Source: Fragilariopsis cylindrus CCMP1102 (lineage: Eukaryota > Bacillariophyta > Bacillariophyceae > Bacillariales > Bacillariaceae). From it: 64,000 nucleotides of DNA. The position numbers and the translations under genes were made by a program. This document shows positions 43,962 through 55,485 of the stretch, one piece after another. Every line of letters starts with the position of its first letter. The first letter of the stretch is position 1. The notes under the pieces are model-generated. The model had not been told where the DNA came from, searched no databases, and was given only the letters and a program-made list of their open reading frames with translations. Location of the stretch: positions 248,001-312,000 of the forward strand of contig FMBT01000319.1 in the NCBI GenBank assembly GCA_900095095.1, written 5' to 3'.

Positions 43962-46388
43962 CGTTGATTGTTGCGCTGCATGTGACTGGCGCTCTTAGAA
44001 CGAGCTTCTTCCATTTGAACCGTCTGGTGAGACTGTTGTTTCTTGTTCTTCTTATGGAAAAAATTCGACAACCTAGACAGAACGGATATTGTCTGAATGA
44101 TATTTCCCGAAGGGGTCTCGTCATTACCAGTAGCTACTTCTACACGAGAGCTCCTTTTGAGGCTATATGCATTTTCTTTAGGACTCTGTATCTTCGTAGC
44201 ATCAGTTTTATCAACCTGATCACCACCGTCTTCGTCGCTATTAAACGACATTGTGGCTATAAGAATAGCTTCCATAGAAGGTCCTTCCTGTGATCCTTGT
44301 TGCTGAATCTCTCGTTCAATCTGACGTTTTCTCATTCGAGCATTGTTACCTATTTGTTGATTTTCTTCTCCTTCAGAGCCTAAAAGCCTCAATCCCGCTG
44401 AAGATTGGTATGTATCTAATGTTGGCACGGTATATCTTGGCGCAGACGTTGAAGAGTGTCCTTCAGAGCCTAAAAGTCTCAATCCCACTAAGGATTCGTC
44501 TTCCAAAGACACAGAATTACTCTTTAATTTGGGTACGTCGAAGTGTCAGAATGGGGATTTATACAAGGAAAATGTTAGCGTAAATATGCCGGCGAGATAA
44601 ATTTCTCATTTCAAAAAAGCTCTTTCTTGTTCTTTCAGTACTTACCATTTGACTATTAGTCGAATAAACTTCATAACTATCATCAAGTTCTGCCATTTCT
44701 GTGTCACTGATTTTCCTTTTATTGTTGTTACTTGTTCCTACTGTTTCTGTACTATGATCACTGAAAGATGGTCCTGCTGTGTACAACGAATGCATATTGG
44801 ACTTCGCCGGTGAAATCTCAAATGCGTTGTCCCTTCCTCAATAGCTAATAAATGCTGAATTCTTCTAGGTTTAGCCTGCTCTTTCGTCATTTTTGTTACT
44901 AGTAGTGTTGTGACAAAGACCGAGAAGACTACCATACCAAGACAAGATATCACCCAAGTATTAAGGAAGCTATTCGTACCAGGCTTAGTCTCGACTTGAT
45001 TCTCCACTTCTCTGAATTTTTCTTGGTCAATGATGCGGCCTTCAATACCTACCGGCAGGAAGTATGCATTTTCGTCTAATTTCGTGAAGAACTCTACTTT
45101 GTCGACCTTAAAAGTTGTTTCTATTAGCCACGACGGATCAACCTCGATGCTATCATCAATGTCTGCAATGGTTGCAAAATATATTCTCATACCATCAATG
45201 GGTTCACGGAACTCGGTTGAGTTACTAGTTTCTGAAGCTTGCCATACGACTTCAACTCCAGTAAAATTACTCCCTCAGTAAAATTAGCAACTCTTTCCCT
45301 TAGGAATTCCAGAACAATGGCTGAAAAATTTATGGTAGCTTCAAATCCATTGGACTATTGATTTGTTCAAGGAATAATGAATTTACAGTCTTCCGCGACG
45401 AGACTACACTTAAGGAAGTAGGAACATCATTTTCTAGCTTCTCTGTATACGAGGGCTTAATCATCGCAGAATCATAGTTCGTTGGTTGAGAGCTTGGCAC
45501 GCTAGATTTAATAAGGCCAATTCGTCCAGAAGAGGTATAAGATTCCGATTGGTTGTGAGGAAAGTGTCGTGGATTCGCTGCTCATTGTTTGTGGGATACT
45601 AGTAGGTGGAGACCGTAGTTCTATATCCATATCTGTTGGTGCTGTTGGTGAAGGTCTGTTTAAAAATATTCCTGGGAATAGATTGGATAAAGTTATGAGG
45701 CTAAACTGGGCAAATCGCTTGGAAGCTCACTGGTGATAGACTGGGAGCGACACTAGGATATATACTTGGTCCATCACTAGGAACAAAACTAGGTCTTCCA
45801 CTAGGGATTTTACTAGGTGATCCGCTTGGTGCTGAGCTAGGTGACGATGAAGGCTTGCTGCTTGGTGATTCACTCGGGAAAACGCTTGGACCATCTGTTG
45901 GAATAAAGCTTGGCGCAACACTAGGCTTCGAACTTGGCGATGCTACAGGAAATGAAGAAGGGTAATCCGATGGAGCAGAAGAAGGTGCCGCGGACGGATG
46001 TAAGCTCGGACCATCGGTTGGTGTTATGCTCGGGTGTTCACTTGGTGATGCACTTGGTGTGATGAAGGAAAATCGTGGGTACAGCGCTCGGACTTGGACT
46101 GGGAGCAGGTGATTCTGTGGGAGAATCTGTTGGTCGATTTGATACTGTCGGCGGTGATGATTCTGTTTTTGTTGGTATGCCTGTCATGGATGGATGAGTT
46201 GACTGAGTAGGAGTTTCTGAAGGTGATGGAGAAGGCGCTGGACTTTCAGTCGGACTATCCGTTGGTTCACCTGATATCAATAATAAGTCTGATGGTTTGG
46301 CTTCAATTGTTTGTCCTGACGCTGCATGATGATGGAATGTAGTCACGTGAACTAGGAAGAAAATCAACGAGATAATTATTTTTTCATT
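43538..46388 (-). CDS. Ser/Pro-rich single-pass surface protein, frame-broken (minus-strand partner)
   Basis: Start Met at 46388 with a signal peptide (MNEKIIISLIFFLVHVTTF). Next is a long Pro/Ser/Thr repeat region built of P-S-x-x-P-S units (PTDSPTESPAPSPSPS, then PSFIPTDGPSVFPSESPS in another frame) to about 45700. An outer domain follows in several frames (FTGVEVVWQASETSNS, RIYFATIADIDDSIEVDPSWL, FFTKLDENAYFLPVG), then one membrane helix (TWVISCLGMVVFSVFVTTLL). The cytoplasmic tail has an intron at 44522-44645, two copies of GLRLLGSEG 90 bases apart, and a run of about 17 Gln. At least five one-base frame changes occur (for example T-run near 46059, and near 44815 where a G-run is one short). 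The tail after the intron is clean. Such Ser/Pro/Thr repeats are typical of diatom cell-surface and wall proteins and would be heavily glycosylated. Confidence 0.6.
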
Positions 46389-46906
46389 CATTCTTTCAAA
46401 TTCATACACTTTCGGAGGATATACTTTTCTTTTAAACGAACCAGTTGTTCATTAGTTTATTCTTTTCCTGATGATGGTAAAATTCTTATGCTTGGATCTT
46501 TTCACGTCCGAGAAAGCTGTTTTTTCAGTCCTTTCAAGTAAACCTACTTCCTCCTGTACTGTACTGTGGTCAGTATTATCATCGACTGTAACGGCGTTAG
46601 TAACTGTGATTGGAAAAAATCAAATGGTATACTGTACGACTGTATGTGATGTTTTTGTCGTTTCTTTCGCGGGAGCGCGGCGAGATGCAAATAAAATAAA
46701 CGGCATTTCTTATCAATAAGCGAGCTCTACGTGAACACTTTCGAACTTCATACTGTAGACGAACAATTTATCACATCAAATAATACTGGAACAAACCATC
46801 ATAAAGACTAGATGTACCAGAGATCAAACTTCTGCATACTGAACCAGTGCCACATATCTAGCACATACTGTAATACACCTATCGATAACAGACAATTGCT
46901 CCTACA
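46389..46906. promoter_or_regulatory. Shared divergent promoter region of the two Ser/Pro-rich genes
   Basis: About 520 bases separate the two outward-reading related genes, so both promoters lie here. Spacing suits shared control, but no specific site is identified. Confidence 0.4.
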
Positions 46907-48621
46907 ATGATCTTACTGTCATTTATTTTTTTGCTTTTAATTCCTCGTCATATCGGCGCTCACTGCATCATTAATGGTGGTCATATTGATCATTCATCAG
47001 TGGGTTGTCGCCTAGTGTTTCACCGGCTCCGACTGAGTCTCCTGCGCCGAGTCCATCCCGAGTGAAACCCCTACAGATACCCAAGCACCGTCACATAGTA
47101 TATTTCCTTCATCGTCTCCAACAAATGCTCCTACTACAAGTAAACCGTCCGCCAACCCAACAGACAGTCCGACCGAAAGTCCCGCTCCCTCACCAAGTCC
47201 TAGTATGACTCCATCCGATGCTCCATCAAAGAGTCTAATTCCCAGCGCTTCTCCGAGTTCTTCGCCAAGTGCCTCCCGAGTACTTCGCCAAGTACTACTC
47301 CAACAGACGGTCCAAGTGTTTTCCCATCAGTCTTTCCGAGTTCAAGCCCGACACCCTCCCCTATATTCTCACTGCAACAGGAGTCGGTGTAACAATTGCG
47401 GATGTTACCGGGGTAAGAAAAATGAATGCATCTAACAAAGAATATTTTGAAGAAGAAACCAAAACCTATCTCCAAAACAATGTCTATAGATCCCCTGAAG
47501 TTCTCAAGATCGATGTGGAGGAAGTCTTAGTAACGCACCAAAGATTGAATATGGAAGGAAGCAATATCACGTTATTAGTTGTGACTATCGAGGTGACTGC
47601 ATCTATTGTTTTGAATTCCCCAGAAATCTTTAGCTTTGAGGTTTTTCTTGAAGACTTCTTCGAAGAACCCATTCATCAAAAAGGGTTACGAGCGGCACTA
47701 GAAAATGATATATCATTTTCTGGAGGAATGCTCATTAAGAAAGTAGAAATTTCCTCCTCAAAAAATGCATCACTACAAAAACCAGCTGGTAATAATATTG
47801 TTACTGGGGCAGTTTGGGTATAGTCGCATTGATCGTTGGATGTGGTTTGATCTGGATGTGGATTCAGAAACGTCATCGTATTCTTAATTTTCGATCAATT
47901 CGGGAAAGAAAATTAAACTATCAATCGACTGATTCGAATGATAGCAGTGATGGATCTGCCGCTATCTCTTACGGTGATGTTTCGGAGAGAATAGTAGTTA
48001 CCGACAGTTCAAGTCGCTCTCATGATATCAATCAAAATAATCAATCATATCCTACCGAATTAAATGATGAGGAAATTTCCATATCGAACTCTCACCCGAT
48101 GTATATACCTACTACTCTAATAGCTACCGAAGTAACATCGAGGTGCCCGATACACCAGTGACTGCATTTGCGACAAGCGGTTTTAGGACACATGATAATG
48201 AGATGTTACTCTCAACAGGAGAAAAAAGTAATCGATATGAATTACCCAAGAAAGAAAAAAGAAAAATCTTCTCCCTCCTAATATTCTAAGGAAGTTACCA
48301 TTCCACCGAGAATCAAAGCCGAGTTATAAGGCAGGCAAGGATGTTGAAAACGAATTTGAGGCATCTTCTTCCATGTTTGGAGCAGGTGTAGTGGCAGGAG
48401 AAAATAATGTTGGTTTCTTTGGAGGCAGAAAAAAGAAGGTAAAGGTAAAAGATAGCAATCATTCTGGTACTATTAAGTCTACACCACCACCTACGGAAAT
48501 CGGAGGGCCCAATCCTCCTCCTTTTGCAAAATCTACCATTACAAACGATTACGGCGTTGTAGATATCGTGGATGAGATAGGTATGCATTCTACCAACAAT
48601 GATCCAGACACATATATGTGA
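46907..48621 (+). CDS. Ser/Pro-rich single-pass surface protein, frame-broken (plus-strand partner)
   Basis: Start Met at 46907 with a signal peptide (MILLSFIFLLLIPRHIGA). Order of parts: P-S-x-x-P-S repeats (SPSVSPAPTESPAPSPS; PTESPAPSPSPSMTPSDAPS; PSTSPSTTPTDGPS), an outer alpha/beta domain of ~140 residues (YILTATGVGVTIADVTGV, FEEETKTYLQNNVY, ITLLVVTIEVTAS), one membrane helix (LGIVALIVGCGLIWMWI) and a Ser/Asn-rich cytoplasmic tail ending ...NDPDTYM at 48621. Seven one-base frame breaks lie at G-run 47002-47004, C-runs 47057-47059, 47275-47277 and 47358-47361, G-run 47806-47809, near 48140, and an A-run near 48262; each is repaired by adding one base. Uniform one-base loss in runs points to sequence error. 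Same architecture as the gene reading away from it, with which it likely arose by inverted duplication. Confidence 0.65.
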
Positions 48622-49434
48622 ATTCCATTTGGATCGCTCTTCTAATGATGGTGTCTGGAATGTCACATCGTCAGTTGCTAGCTGGCTCAGAAGACAGATA
48701 CACTTCTTATGAATCATCTGCAACTGGATCTTTATCTGTCGTCTCAATAATGTTCTAGAAAGAAATGTAATAATAGTAATAATAATAGTATTATAGTATA
48801 AAAGCATAACTTATTAAGAACGCCTACTTTGCAACAACTTCAAGTCAATAACCAATTTAAGTAGCGCACAAGCTAGTACGTTCTGATCGTGAAAGGATAA
48901 TAATTTAAATACCTTTAAAAACCAGTTCCTAGACATACATTGTACCGTTTTCAAAAGACAAACACTAAAAAAACATCGGGACTACAAAGGTGGTTGACAA
49001 TAATTTTGTATACAAGGAAGATGAGATACTTGAAGAAATATATATTCAACTTGGAACCCGACAGAATATATATACTAGTATATATATATTTAGTCCTATA
49101 ATATAATGACATGAGCTATATTAAAGAATTGGGTTTTATTTGTATCGTTGCAGAGATCACTTATCACCAATATCCGTATAGATATCACTAATAGACCAAA
49201 ATCTAACCGATTTGCGGTTCTACAAAGAGGTTCTTCTTTCTCTAACACAGCTTCTTTTTTTATTTTTCATTGTTTAGACGAAGAAAAACGGACCGTTAAT
49301 TCGTAAGTTAGCAATCAGCACCATCCGTACTATCCTCATTAGCTAGAATATTTTACTTGTACTATATTTATACTATCTTCAACCTGCAATCAATTGGAGT
49401 TAAATTTTCTTCTTCTTTTATACTGTTATTAAAT
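48622..49434. other. Convergent spacer, no gene seen
   Basis: About 800 AT-rich bases. It includes an atatatatactagtatatatata palindromic stretch near 49068-49090. A minus-strand open frame at 48313-48807 is only a shadow of the surface-protein tail. Confidence 0.4.
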
Positions 49435-50157
49435 TTATTCCTTAGTATAGTCATCGTCACCCTTCAAAGCTAAAAATCCAGTGAAACCAACAACAATAAC
49501 TCCAAAAATAGCAGCATTAGCGGTAAAAAACCAATCACCCTCATCGAGTCCTTTGAAGACTCCCTTACCAGTAATGAGTTCCTGAAGAAAGATCCAAATA
49601 AAGCCATCTTGAAGATAGAGAGAAAGACAAAAGATTAAAAAAATATAATAAATAGTCAGTACCGGTATTGGAATATTAATGAATTGAATTGAATTGAATT
49701 GATATTCAATAGATAAAGTAAAACAGGTTTGCACACAATTCGAATAGAATCAAGGAACGAGAATTCATATATCCGATTGCTGGCAGTAGTACTACTTTTT
49801 TGTTTTGATTTTTGTGGTGCTATCCTTCATATCAATCTTTTGGAATTGAATTGAAGCAGCGATCAAACCCCCTTCCATTTCACAACAACATACCTGTGCA
49901 ACACGACCATTCCATGTTTCAGCATTTTTTTTCATACCCCAAGGTGATTGTCCTTCGTTAAAATTCCATTTTCGTTCTGACAAACGAGTAGTGCTGCTAG
50001 CAATATCTGTCGTAGTCGTCGTCGAGAACGATGTTGATCGTTGTGATATACGACTACTAGCCGGTGGTGCGAAGGCAGTGGTAGATGTCGAAACTAGAAC
50101 GATAACAGCAATAGCTGCAAGTAGTATGCGTTTAGATAAGTTTTGGATAGTCATCAT
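49435..50157 (-). CDS. Light-harvesting-like (HLIP-type) plastid protein, one-base break at the splice junction
   Basis: Exon 1, 50157-49894, encodes a bipartite plastid address: a signal peptide (LLAAIAVIVLVSTSTTAFAP, cleaved before Phe) and a Ser/Thr/Arg transit part, then WNFNEGQSPWGM and ETWNGRVAQ. The intron is 49608-49893 (GTATGT to TTCAAG). Exon 2, 49607-49435, encodes GFIWIFLQELITGKGV and a second hydrophobic helix (ANAAIFGVIVVGFTGFLAL). E-x-x-N-G-R-x-A followed by G-F and L-x-x-x-x-x-T-G-x-G is the chlorophyll-binding helix of LHC-like stress proteins, which bind pigments and protect photosystems. The donor and acceptor give frames off by one; one extra G in ATGG at the exon 2 start would give A-Q-M-G-F, the family consensus. 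So the gene is probably intact in the organism. The AFAP motif is good evidence for a diatom. Confidence 0.8.
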
Positions 50158-51269
50158 GAATGTATTTTTCTGCAGGATTCTACCGGGTTGTATGGATGAA
50201 AAATTATAAATATATTAGAATGGATTCATGTACGTGTACCGTATGTCTTTAGATTGTTGTTAGTTTGTTTGCTAGCTTGCTTTATTGATAGCAGCAGGAA
50301 TGTGCTGTCAGAGCTTGGTGTTTCTTTTCACAACAACAAAACGTACGCACTGTACCCATTCTTCGGGGGGGGGGAGAAAAAGTGGTAGGGGAACTGATTA
50401 GGGGGCGGGGTAGTGGAGCAGTGCAGTGAAAATAAAAATATATTACTTCCTCAAGTAAAAAAAAGTGCAGACTTTTGGAACCCTATCTAGGATTAAGACG
50501 GTCCCAAAAAAGTATCGAGAGGACCCATCAATTGATGTACAGTAGCTGAATACTACAAAGACATGCCTAAGATTTTGTCTTGCTTTTTGTTTGCAGCATG
50601 GCAATCATATCATAGTACTCTGAAATAATGATCTTTTATCGCATGATGTATTTAGTAATAAAGGAAGAATTCTATAATTTGGTAGAGAACGCATTGTGAA
50701 TTGATCCAATAGTTGATCTTGTACATGTAAAGCGAAACAACAATATAACCTAGTCAGTAGTAATGTTATTATTAGCTTACAGGTAAAAAACTGCTGATGA
50801 GCAGTGATACTAGGTAGGTCCTACTGTACTGTACAGACGTAGTACACAATGTATGTACTAGTACCACTAGGACATACTTAGTTCTTTTCACGTCATTTTA
50901 CGGCTGATTTTAGGCTGTTTTTGTTTTTGTTTTGTTTTCATACTTGTCAATTTATACGAAACAAGACAAAACCAATACCGTATTCGTAGAACACCTATGG
51001 ACACATTCTCATCGCCATTAGCACCCTGTTTCTCGTACTTGTAGCACCTATCTGAACGAAGAGTACTTGTAATCCCTTTCGCAAACAGCACATACAGTAA
51101 TTGAAAAAAATACGGTATTGATTCGATTCATGCTCGAGACTGTTGCGATTGATTTATTCTCGAGACTACATACTTAGTATTTAATTTTCTTTTATTATTT
51201 CGCAAAGCAAAAGTACTTTTTCTTCCCACGGGAATACCGTATACAATATACATTGAATACATACACATT
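50158..51269. promoter_or_regulatory. Divergent intergenic region
   Basis: About 1.1 kb between outward-reading genes, with a run of 10 G near 50366 and a GGGGCGGGG-like stretch at 50402. The words ataccgtat/tacggtat occur near 51112 and 51233 upstream of the conjugase gene. No gene seen. Confidence 0.35.
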
Positions 51270-51773
51270 ATGTCACCCAACCTCGCTGCCGCCAAAAGAT
51301 TGAGGAAAGAACTTCAAAACCTAGAAAGAGCAAAGGAACAAGATCCGGATATTTTTTTAATTCCCGATGGAGATAATATTCTAAGATGGACAGCTTTATT
51401 AAAAGGACCGTGTGATACACCATACGCTGAGGGTGTCTTCCAACTTGCTATCGATTGTGGATCTGATTATCCATTGTCACCACCAAAGATAAAATTCTTA
51501 ACAAAGATATTTCATCCAAATGTACATTTCCGGACTGGTGATGTTTGTTTAGATATATTAAAAAAGGAATGGAGTCCAGCATGGGGTGTACAGGCAGCAT
51601 GTAGAGCAATACTGGCCTTGTTGTCCGATCCAGATGCTGATAGTCCATTAAACTGTGATGCAGGAAATATGATCCGAGGAGGTGATATGCTTGCGTACAA
51701 TACAACCGCTCGTATGTATTCGGTTGAAAATGCCATGTTCCTCGCGTGGCCTACCACCACCGCAACAAAGTAA
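51270..51773 (+). CDS. PEX4: Ubiquitin-conjugating enzyme, PEX4 type
   Basis: An E2 of 167 residues, the usual single-domain size, single clean exon. The UBC fold shows KRLRKELQNL, WTALLKGPCDTPYAEGVF, YPLSPPKIKFLTKIFHPNV, the active-site Cys in TGDVCLDILKKEWSPAWG, and DADSPLNCDAGNMIRGGD. The H-P-N-V-H-F-x-T-G-(E/D)-x-C-L-D-I-L stretch and the S-P-L-N-C-D-x-G-N sequence match the peroxisomal E2 (yeast Pex4, plant UBC21/PEX4) better than general E2s. Pex4 mono-ubiquitinates the import receptor Pex5 at the peroxisomal membrane so that it can be recycled; it needs the anchor Pex22. The assignment to Pex4 is from these motifs. Confidence 0.88.
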   Translation: MSPNLAAAKRLRKELQNLERAKEQDPDIFLIPDGDNILRWTALLKGPCDTPYAEGVFQLAIDCGSDYPLSPPKIKFLTKIFHPNVHFRTGDVCLDILKKEWSPAWGVQAACRAILALLSDPDADSPLNCDAGNMIRGGDMLAYNTTARMYSVENAMFLAWPTTTATK

Positions 51774-52074
51774 ATGATGATGAAAAACTTTAACTGTTCC
51801 ACAAACGAAGACGAAAACAAACGAAACAATTTTTATTGATTCTGGTCTATTGAATACGTATGCCTATTCTGTACATAGATTTTAATCAACTGAACAACTG
51901 ATTGAGATACAGTATTATGATATCCTAGATTGTAAATATTGTTTTTGTAATATAACTATAATTAGTCGTTTCAACTTAAGCAATCCTTCATTAAAAATAA
52001 TGCTATTCTATCAATCTGTATAATTTATATTACTATTACATATAACTACATCATTTGCTAACACTTTAATACTT
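51774..52074. other. Convergent 3' spacer
   Basis: About 300 AT-rich bases forming both 3' flanks. Nothing else seen. Confidence 0.35.
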
Positions 52075-53593
52075 TTAAAAGTAATTAATACTATCTAAGC
52101 TTAGCGAAGATGTGTTTATCGTCTCGATCGTTTCGAAGGACATCCTCCTGGTGAGTTTGGATACTATAAGGGCTGTTGGTGGATAAGTAAGCATACATGA
52201 TGGCATGTTATCAATGTAAAAGCCGCCGCCATTATTTATATTTGTATTTACCGGTTGTTCCAGAGATATTTGCTGTTGTTGCTGTTGATCGAGAAACTGA
52301 CGTTGATGTTGCTGATGTTGCTGTTGATGTTGTTGCTGTTCTTGATAATCGGTTTGACGTTGCTGATGATCGTTCAAGTAGGACACTTGGCTTGACAGAA
52401 GGCATTGGAGTTGAACACCAATTTGAGACATAGATCCCCGATTAGATGGAACAGAACTCCAAGATTGTTCCAATAACACTACCATCTCCGTTGATATGGG
52501 GTGGATGGTATTGGTTGTTTCTGGACGGATGCCTCTATTACAAACTAAGTCTGCATGTAGATCTCTTGTCCAACCGAAGAATGGTTTTACTAGACTCAAA
52601 ATTTCATATGATACAATAGCCCAAGAGTATACATCGAAGAGATATTGTAGGGTTGGTGTGCTGCAACCTCTGGAGCCATATACCGTAATGTACCGACCTT
52701 TCCAGACATAGAAAAAGGAGTCGAGGTGTCCAGCGATGGCAACTCACGGCTAAGACCGAAATCAAAGATCTGAACAGTATTTTTTTCTGCAGAAAATCCT
52801 ATATTTGTTGGTTTCAAATCACGGAATACAACACCTTGTAATGTATGTATTCCAATGCCGATGCAATTTCAGTCATTATACGTATCTTTTCTAGGTACAA
52901 TGTATGGTGGTATGTTGTTAGTGTTGCATTCGTATGTATGGTGGGACTCGTACAAGCAGTACTCATCGATGCTACTGTTGTTGTTGTTATTATGTCTGAT
53001 CCCATGCTTTCTAACTCTTGATTACGCCATCGCTCTATTCGTTGGTCTAATGTCTCTTGTAGTAGATCAAGCATGAGAAAGAAGGAGTCATGTTTGCCAT
53101 TCTCAAACGAGGCGATACCGTTTGCGGCCCAGCCCCGGATCTTAAGTATATTTGGATGATCAAACGAAGAAAGGATATGTGCCTCTAATGCAAGCTCTGC
53201 AGCAGCGAGCTGAAAGTCTTCAGGTTTTTCCATGAGATTTTGTCGTAGATGCTTACATGCGTACCTTCTACCATCATTGGTTGTCACGGCAGAAACTTTG
53301 GAGAAGGCACCGGATCCAAGTACACGATCGACACTGACGATTTCTCCGTGTCTTATTAAGTGAATCTCGTTTGTGCTCTTCCTTGTAAGTCTAGATTCGG
53401 CTAGCATGCATTTTACTTGTCGATGTACCTTATCAGAGATATTTTTAGCAAACTGATCCGGCCATTGATAGTCGTAGTTTGTTGTATCGTTACTCATATC
53501 CATACTACATGTACCGGTGCTAGTACTTGTATTCTTTGTAGAGGTAATGATCTCCACGCAATGTGGTGGTAGCGGTTGTATTGAAATCGTCAT
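52075..53593 (-). CDS. Serine/threonine protein kinase, two one-base frame breaks
   Basis: Start Met at 53593. After a ~85-residue Ser/Thr-rich lead comes the kinase domain: DRVLGSGAFSKVSAV (ATP loop), YACKHLRQNL (Lys), ELALEAHILSSFDHPNILKIRG (helix C Glu), FFLMLDLL (hinge), a Ser/Thr insert, IASALEYIH, then GVVFRDLKPTNIGF (catalytic loop, Phe in place of His of H-R-D), IFDFGLSRE, GTLRYMAPEV, and DVYSWAIVSYEILSLVKPF. The tail is Gln-rich (several QQ and HQQ runs) and ends at 52075. Frames change near 52840 (T-pair after YIH one base short) and near 52636 (one base missing before DVYSW); both sides fit the kinase fold, so the break is probably in the sequence, not the gene. The domain is of the tyrosine-kinase-like/RAF-like or LISK-like sort by its DVYSW stretch; target unknown. 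Confidence 0.8.
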
Positions 53594-54756
53594 GTTGTGA
53601 CTATTCGTTCTACTATGTTAGTGTATTTTCACTTTCGAGTTTGTGAATATGTGATTAAGATTAGTTTGAGCAATTATGATTTGTGATTTGTAAATAGCAT
53701 GCGATATTGACTTGATTAAAGAGAATTCATACAATAAGCACTGACGATAAGAAAGTTTTATAAACTAACTTACATGCTTCTTACTGTACTTGTGATATTG
53801 TGATAGTGTGAAAAGAAGTACTGTATACACTTAGGTTCATCGCTGACGACACGGGAATGGATATTTTATATATGGAGACCTTGTTTGATATTATTATGAG
53901 CAAGTAAGTATTCTCATTAACGACGCTTATTGTGTATTTAAGAAATGCTCGATGATCTTCGTTCAAGTCACATTTATTATTTGACATTTGGACCGCAATT
54001 AACTTCTTTCACGCTTTGTTAAATGAAATATAGTCAACAGCGATTGTTACATTTAAGAAACCGATTCTTAAGAGATTTAGAACACCAATACAAAAATACC
54101 GTATCAAGGCGGTTCGCATTTTCTTGATTTTTTTCCACACCTCAGGAAATCGCGTCAACATGCAATTGCGTTAATTGTTTGCGTTCTCAATCCCTGATAC
54201 GATGATTAAATAATAAATGGGGAGAGTTACGACTGTAGCACAGAGAAGAGAACGAAGCGAATGAATCAATCGATTCAATTGAATCGTACAAAAATCAATG
54301 ATTGTTAATTGATTAAGCGCTAGCTCTCGCCTTTATTAACATACGGTCGCATTTTCAAAATTTACATAATCACATCAAAAAAATAAGAGCAATAATGTTA
54401 AATTTTGACAAATATTTTCATTGTTTAAACATCACTTAACGTCCCACTGACATCGTTTCAATGAAAAAAATGATACACAACACGTTCCCAACTTCTATTT
54501 CTGTTTAGTGTCCTCACAAAATTCTTACAATAGCAATCGAACAATGATTTTTACCTCCAATTATGATTATTGAAAAAGAATAGAAAATTTTACATAACGT
54601 TACTCATACAGTACATTGTACCTTTTCACTGTCTGTACTATTGACACGACTAATGAATCACTATCACTCCCAGTATTGTATTCTTCTCACGACGACACCA
54701 TTTCACTCAGTCGTAAATGTAATTTTACGCGCTACTATAAAAAAATATTGTTAATT

Positions 54757-54800
54757 AATAATTACTGATAGAATGTTTTATCAGTGTATCAGCAATTATT
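54757..54800. repeat. Imperfect inverted repeat
   Basis: aataattactgata at 54757-54770 pairs with tatcagcaattatt at 54787-54800 (13 of 14 positions), with a 16-nt loop. It lies only 60 bases from the perfect hairpin at 54862. Confidence 0.5.
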
Positions 54801-54861
54801 TAAGGGGATCTAAATTTTTAGATAGGGTAATCGAAGAACATTCAAAAGCGAATTAGAAAGA

Positions 54862-54899
54862 ACGATCAACTTCACACTCACTCGTGTGAAGTTGATCGT
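54862..54899. repeat. Perfect 16-bp inverted repeat, 6-nt loop
   Basis: acgatcaacttcacac (54862-54877) and its exact reverse complement (54884-54899) flank the loop tcactc. A perfect 16-bp stem with a short loop is unlikely by chance in this AT-rich stretch. It could be an RNA hairpin, a mobile-element relic, or a protein-binding palindrome; no choice can be made. Confidence 0.75.
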
Positions 54900-55485
54900 C
54901 GCTGAGAAGTTCTAAAATGTAGTGGGCGATTTTCAATTTTCATTGATACTGGAGAGCGGCGCATCATGTTTGGTAAGGTTGATGAAAAGGGGGTGATTTT
55001 TTTTTACTGCCGATAAAGTTCATACGAATACAGCACCATACAAACAGTACATAATATAGTGGTACATAATTCCATAATTATTTACTAGATTAGTAGAAAA
55101 TCCAGATTAACATAGATAATGATAGAAGATTCTTTTACACCTGGTATTGTTTTAATTTCTATCCCATGTAGTATTACAATGTAGAGTTACACATGACATT
55201 ACGTTACATTGATACTCATATCCCCTTTTGATACAACTTCACTTTCATTCCCTCCTCTCCCCCAAATTTCTCATTCCATTTCAACAAATCAGTTGCCAAA
55301 TCGAACGTCAAATTTAATTAATTAAGGTAATGAATTAAATCGTGATTGATGAGTACCACTACTTGGAGTACTAAAGGAGGAGTGGTCGCGGAAAAATAAT
55401 AATTATGAGGTGCTTCTTTTGTACTGTACTGTACTTAAAGTACTTGTGCGAACTTAACAAACTTGACTTTTAATGTAACAACAAC

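Noticed and set aside
48313-48807. Minus-strand frame of 164 codons
   Set aside because: It is antisense to the tail of the plus-strand Ser/Pro-rich protein, whose reading is clearly coding.
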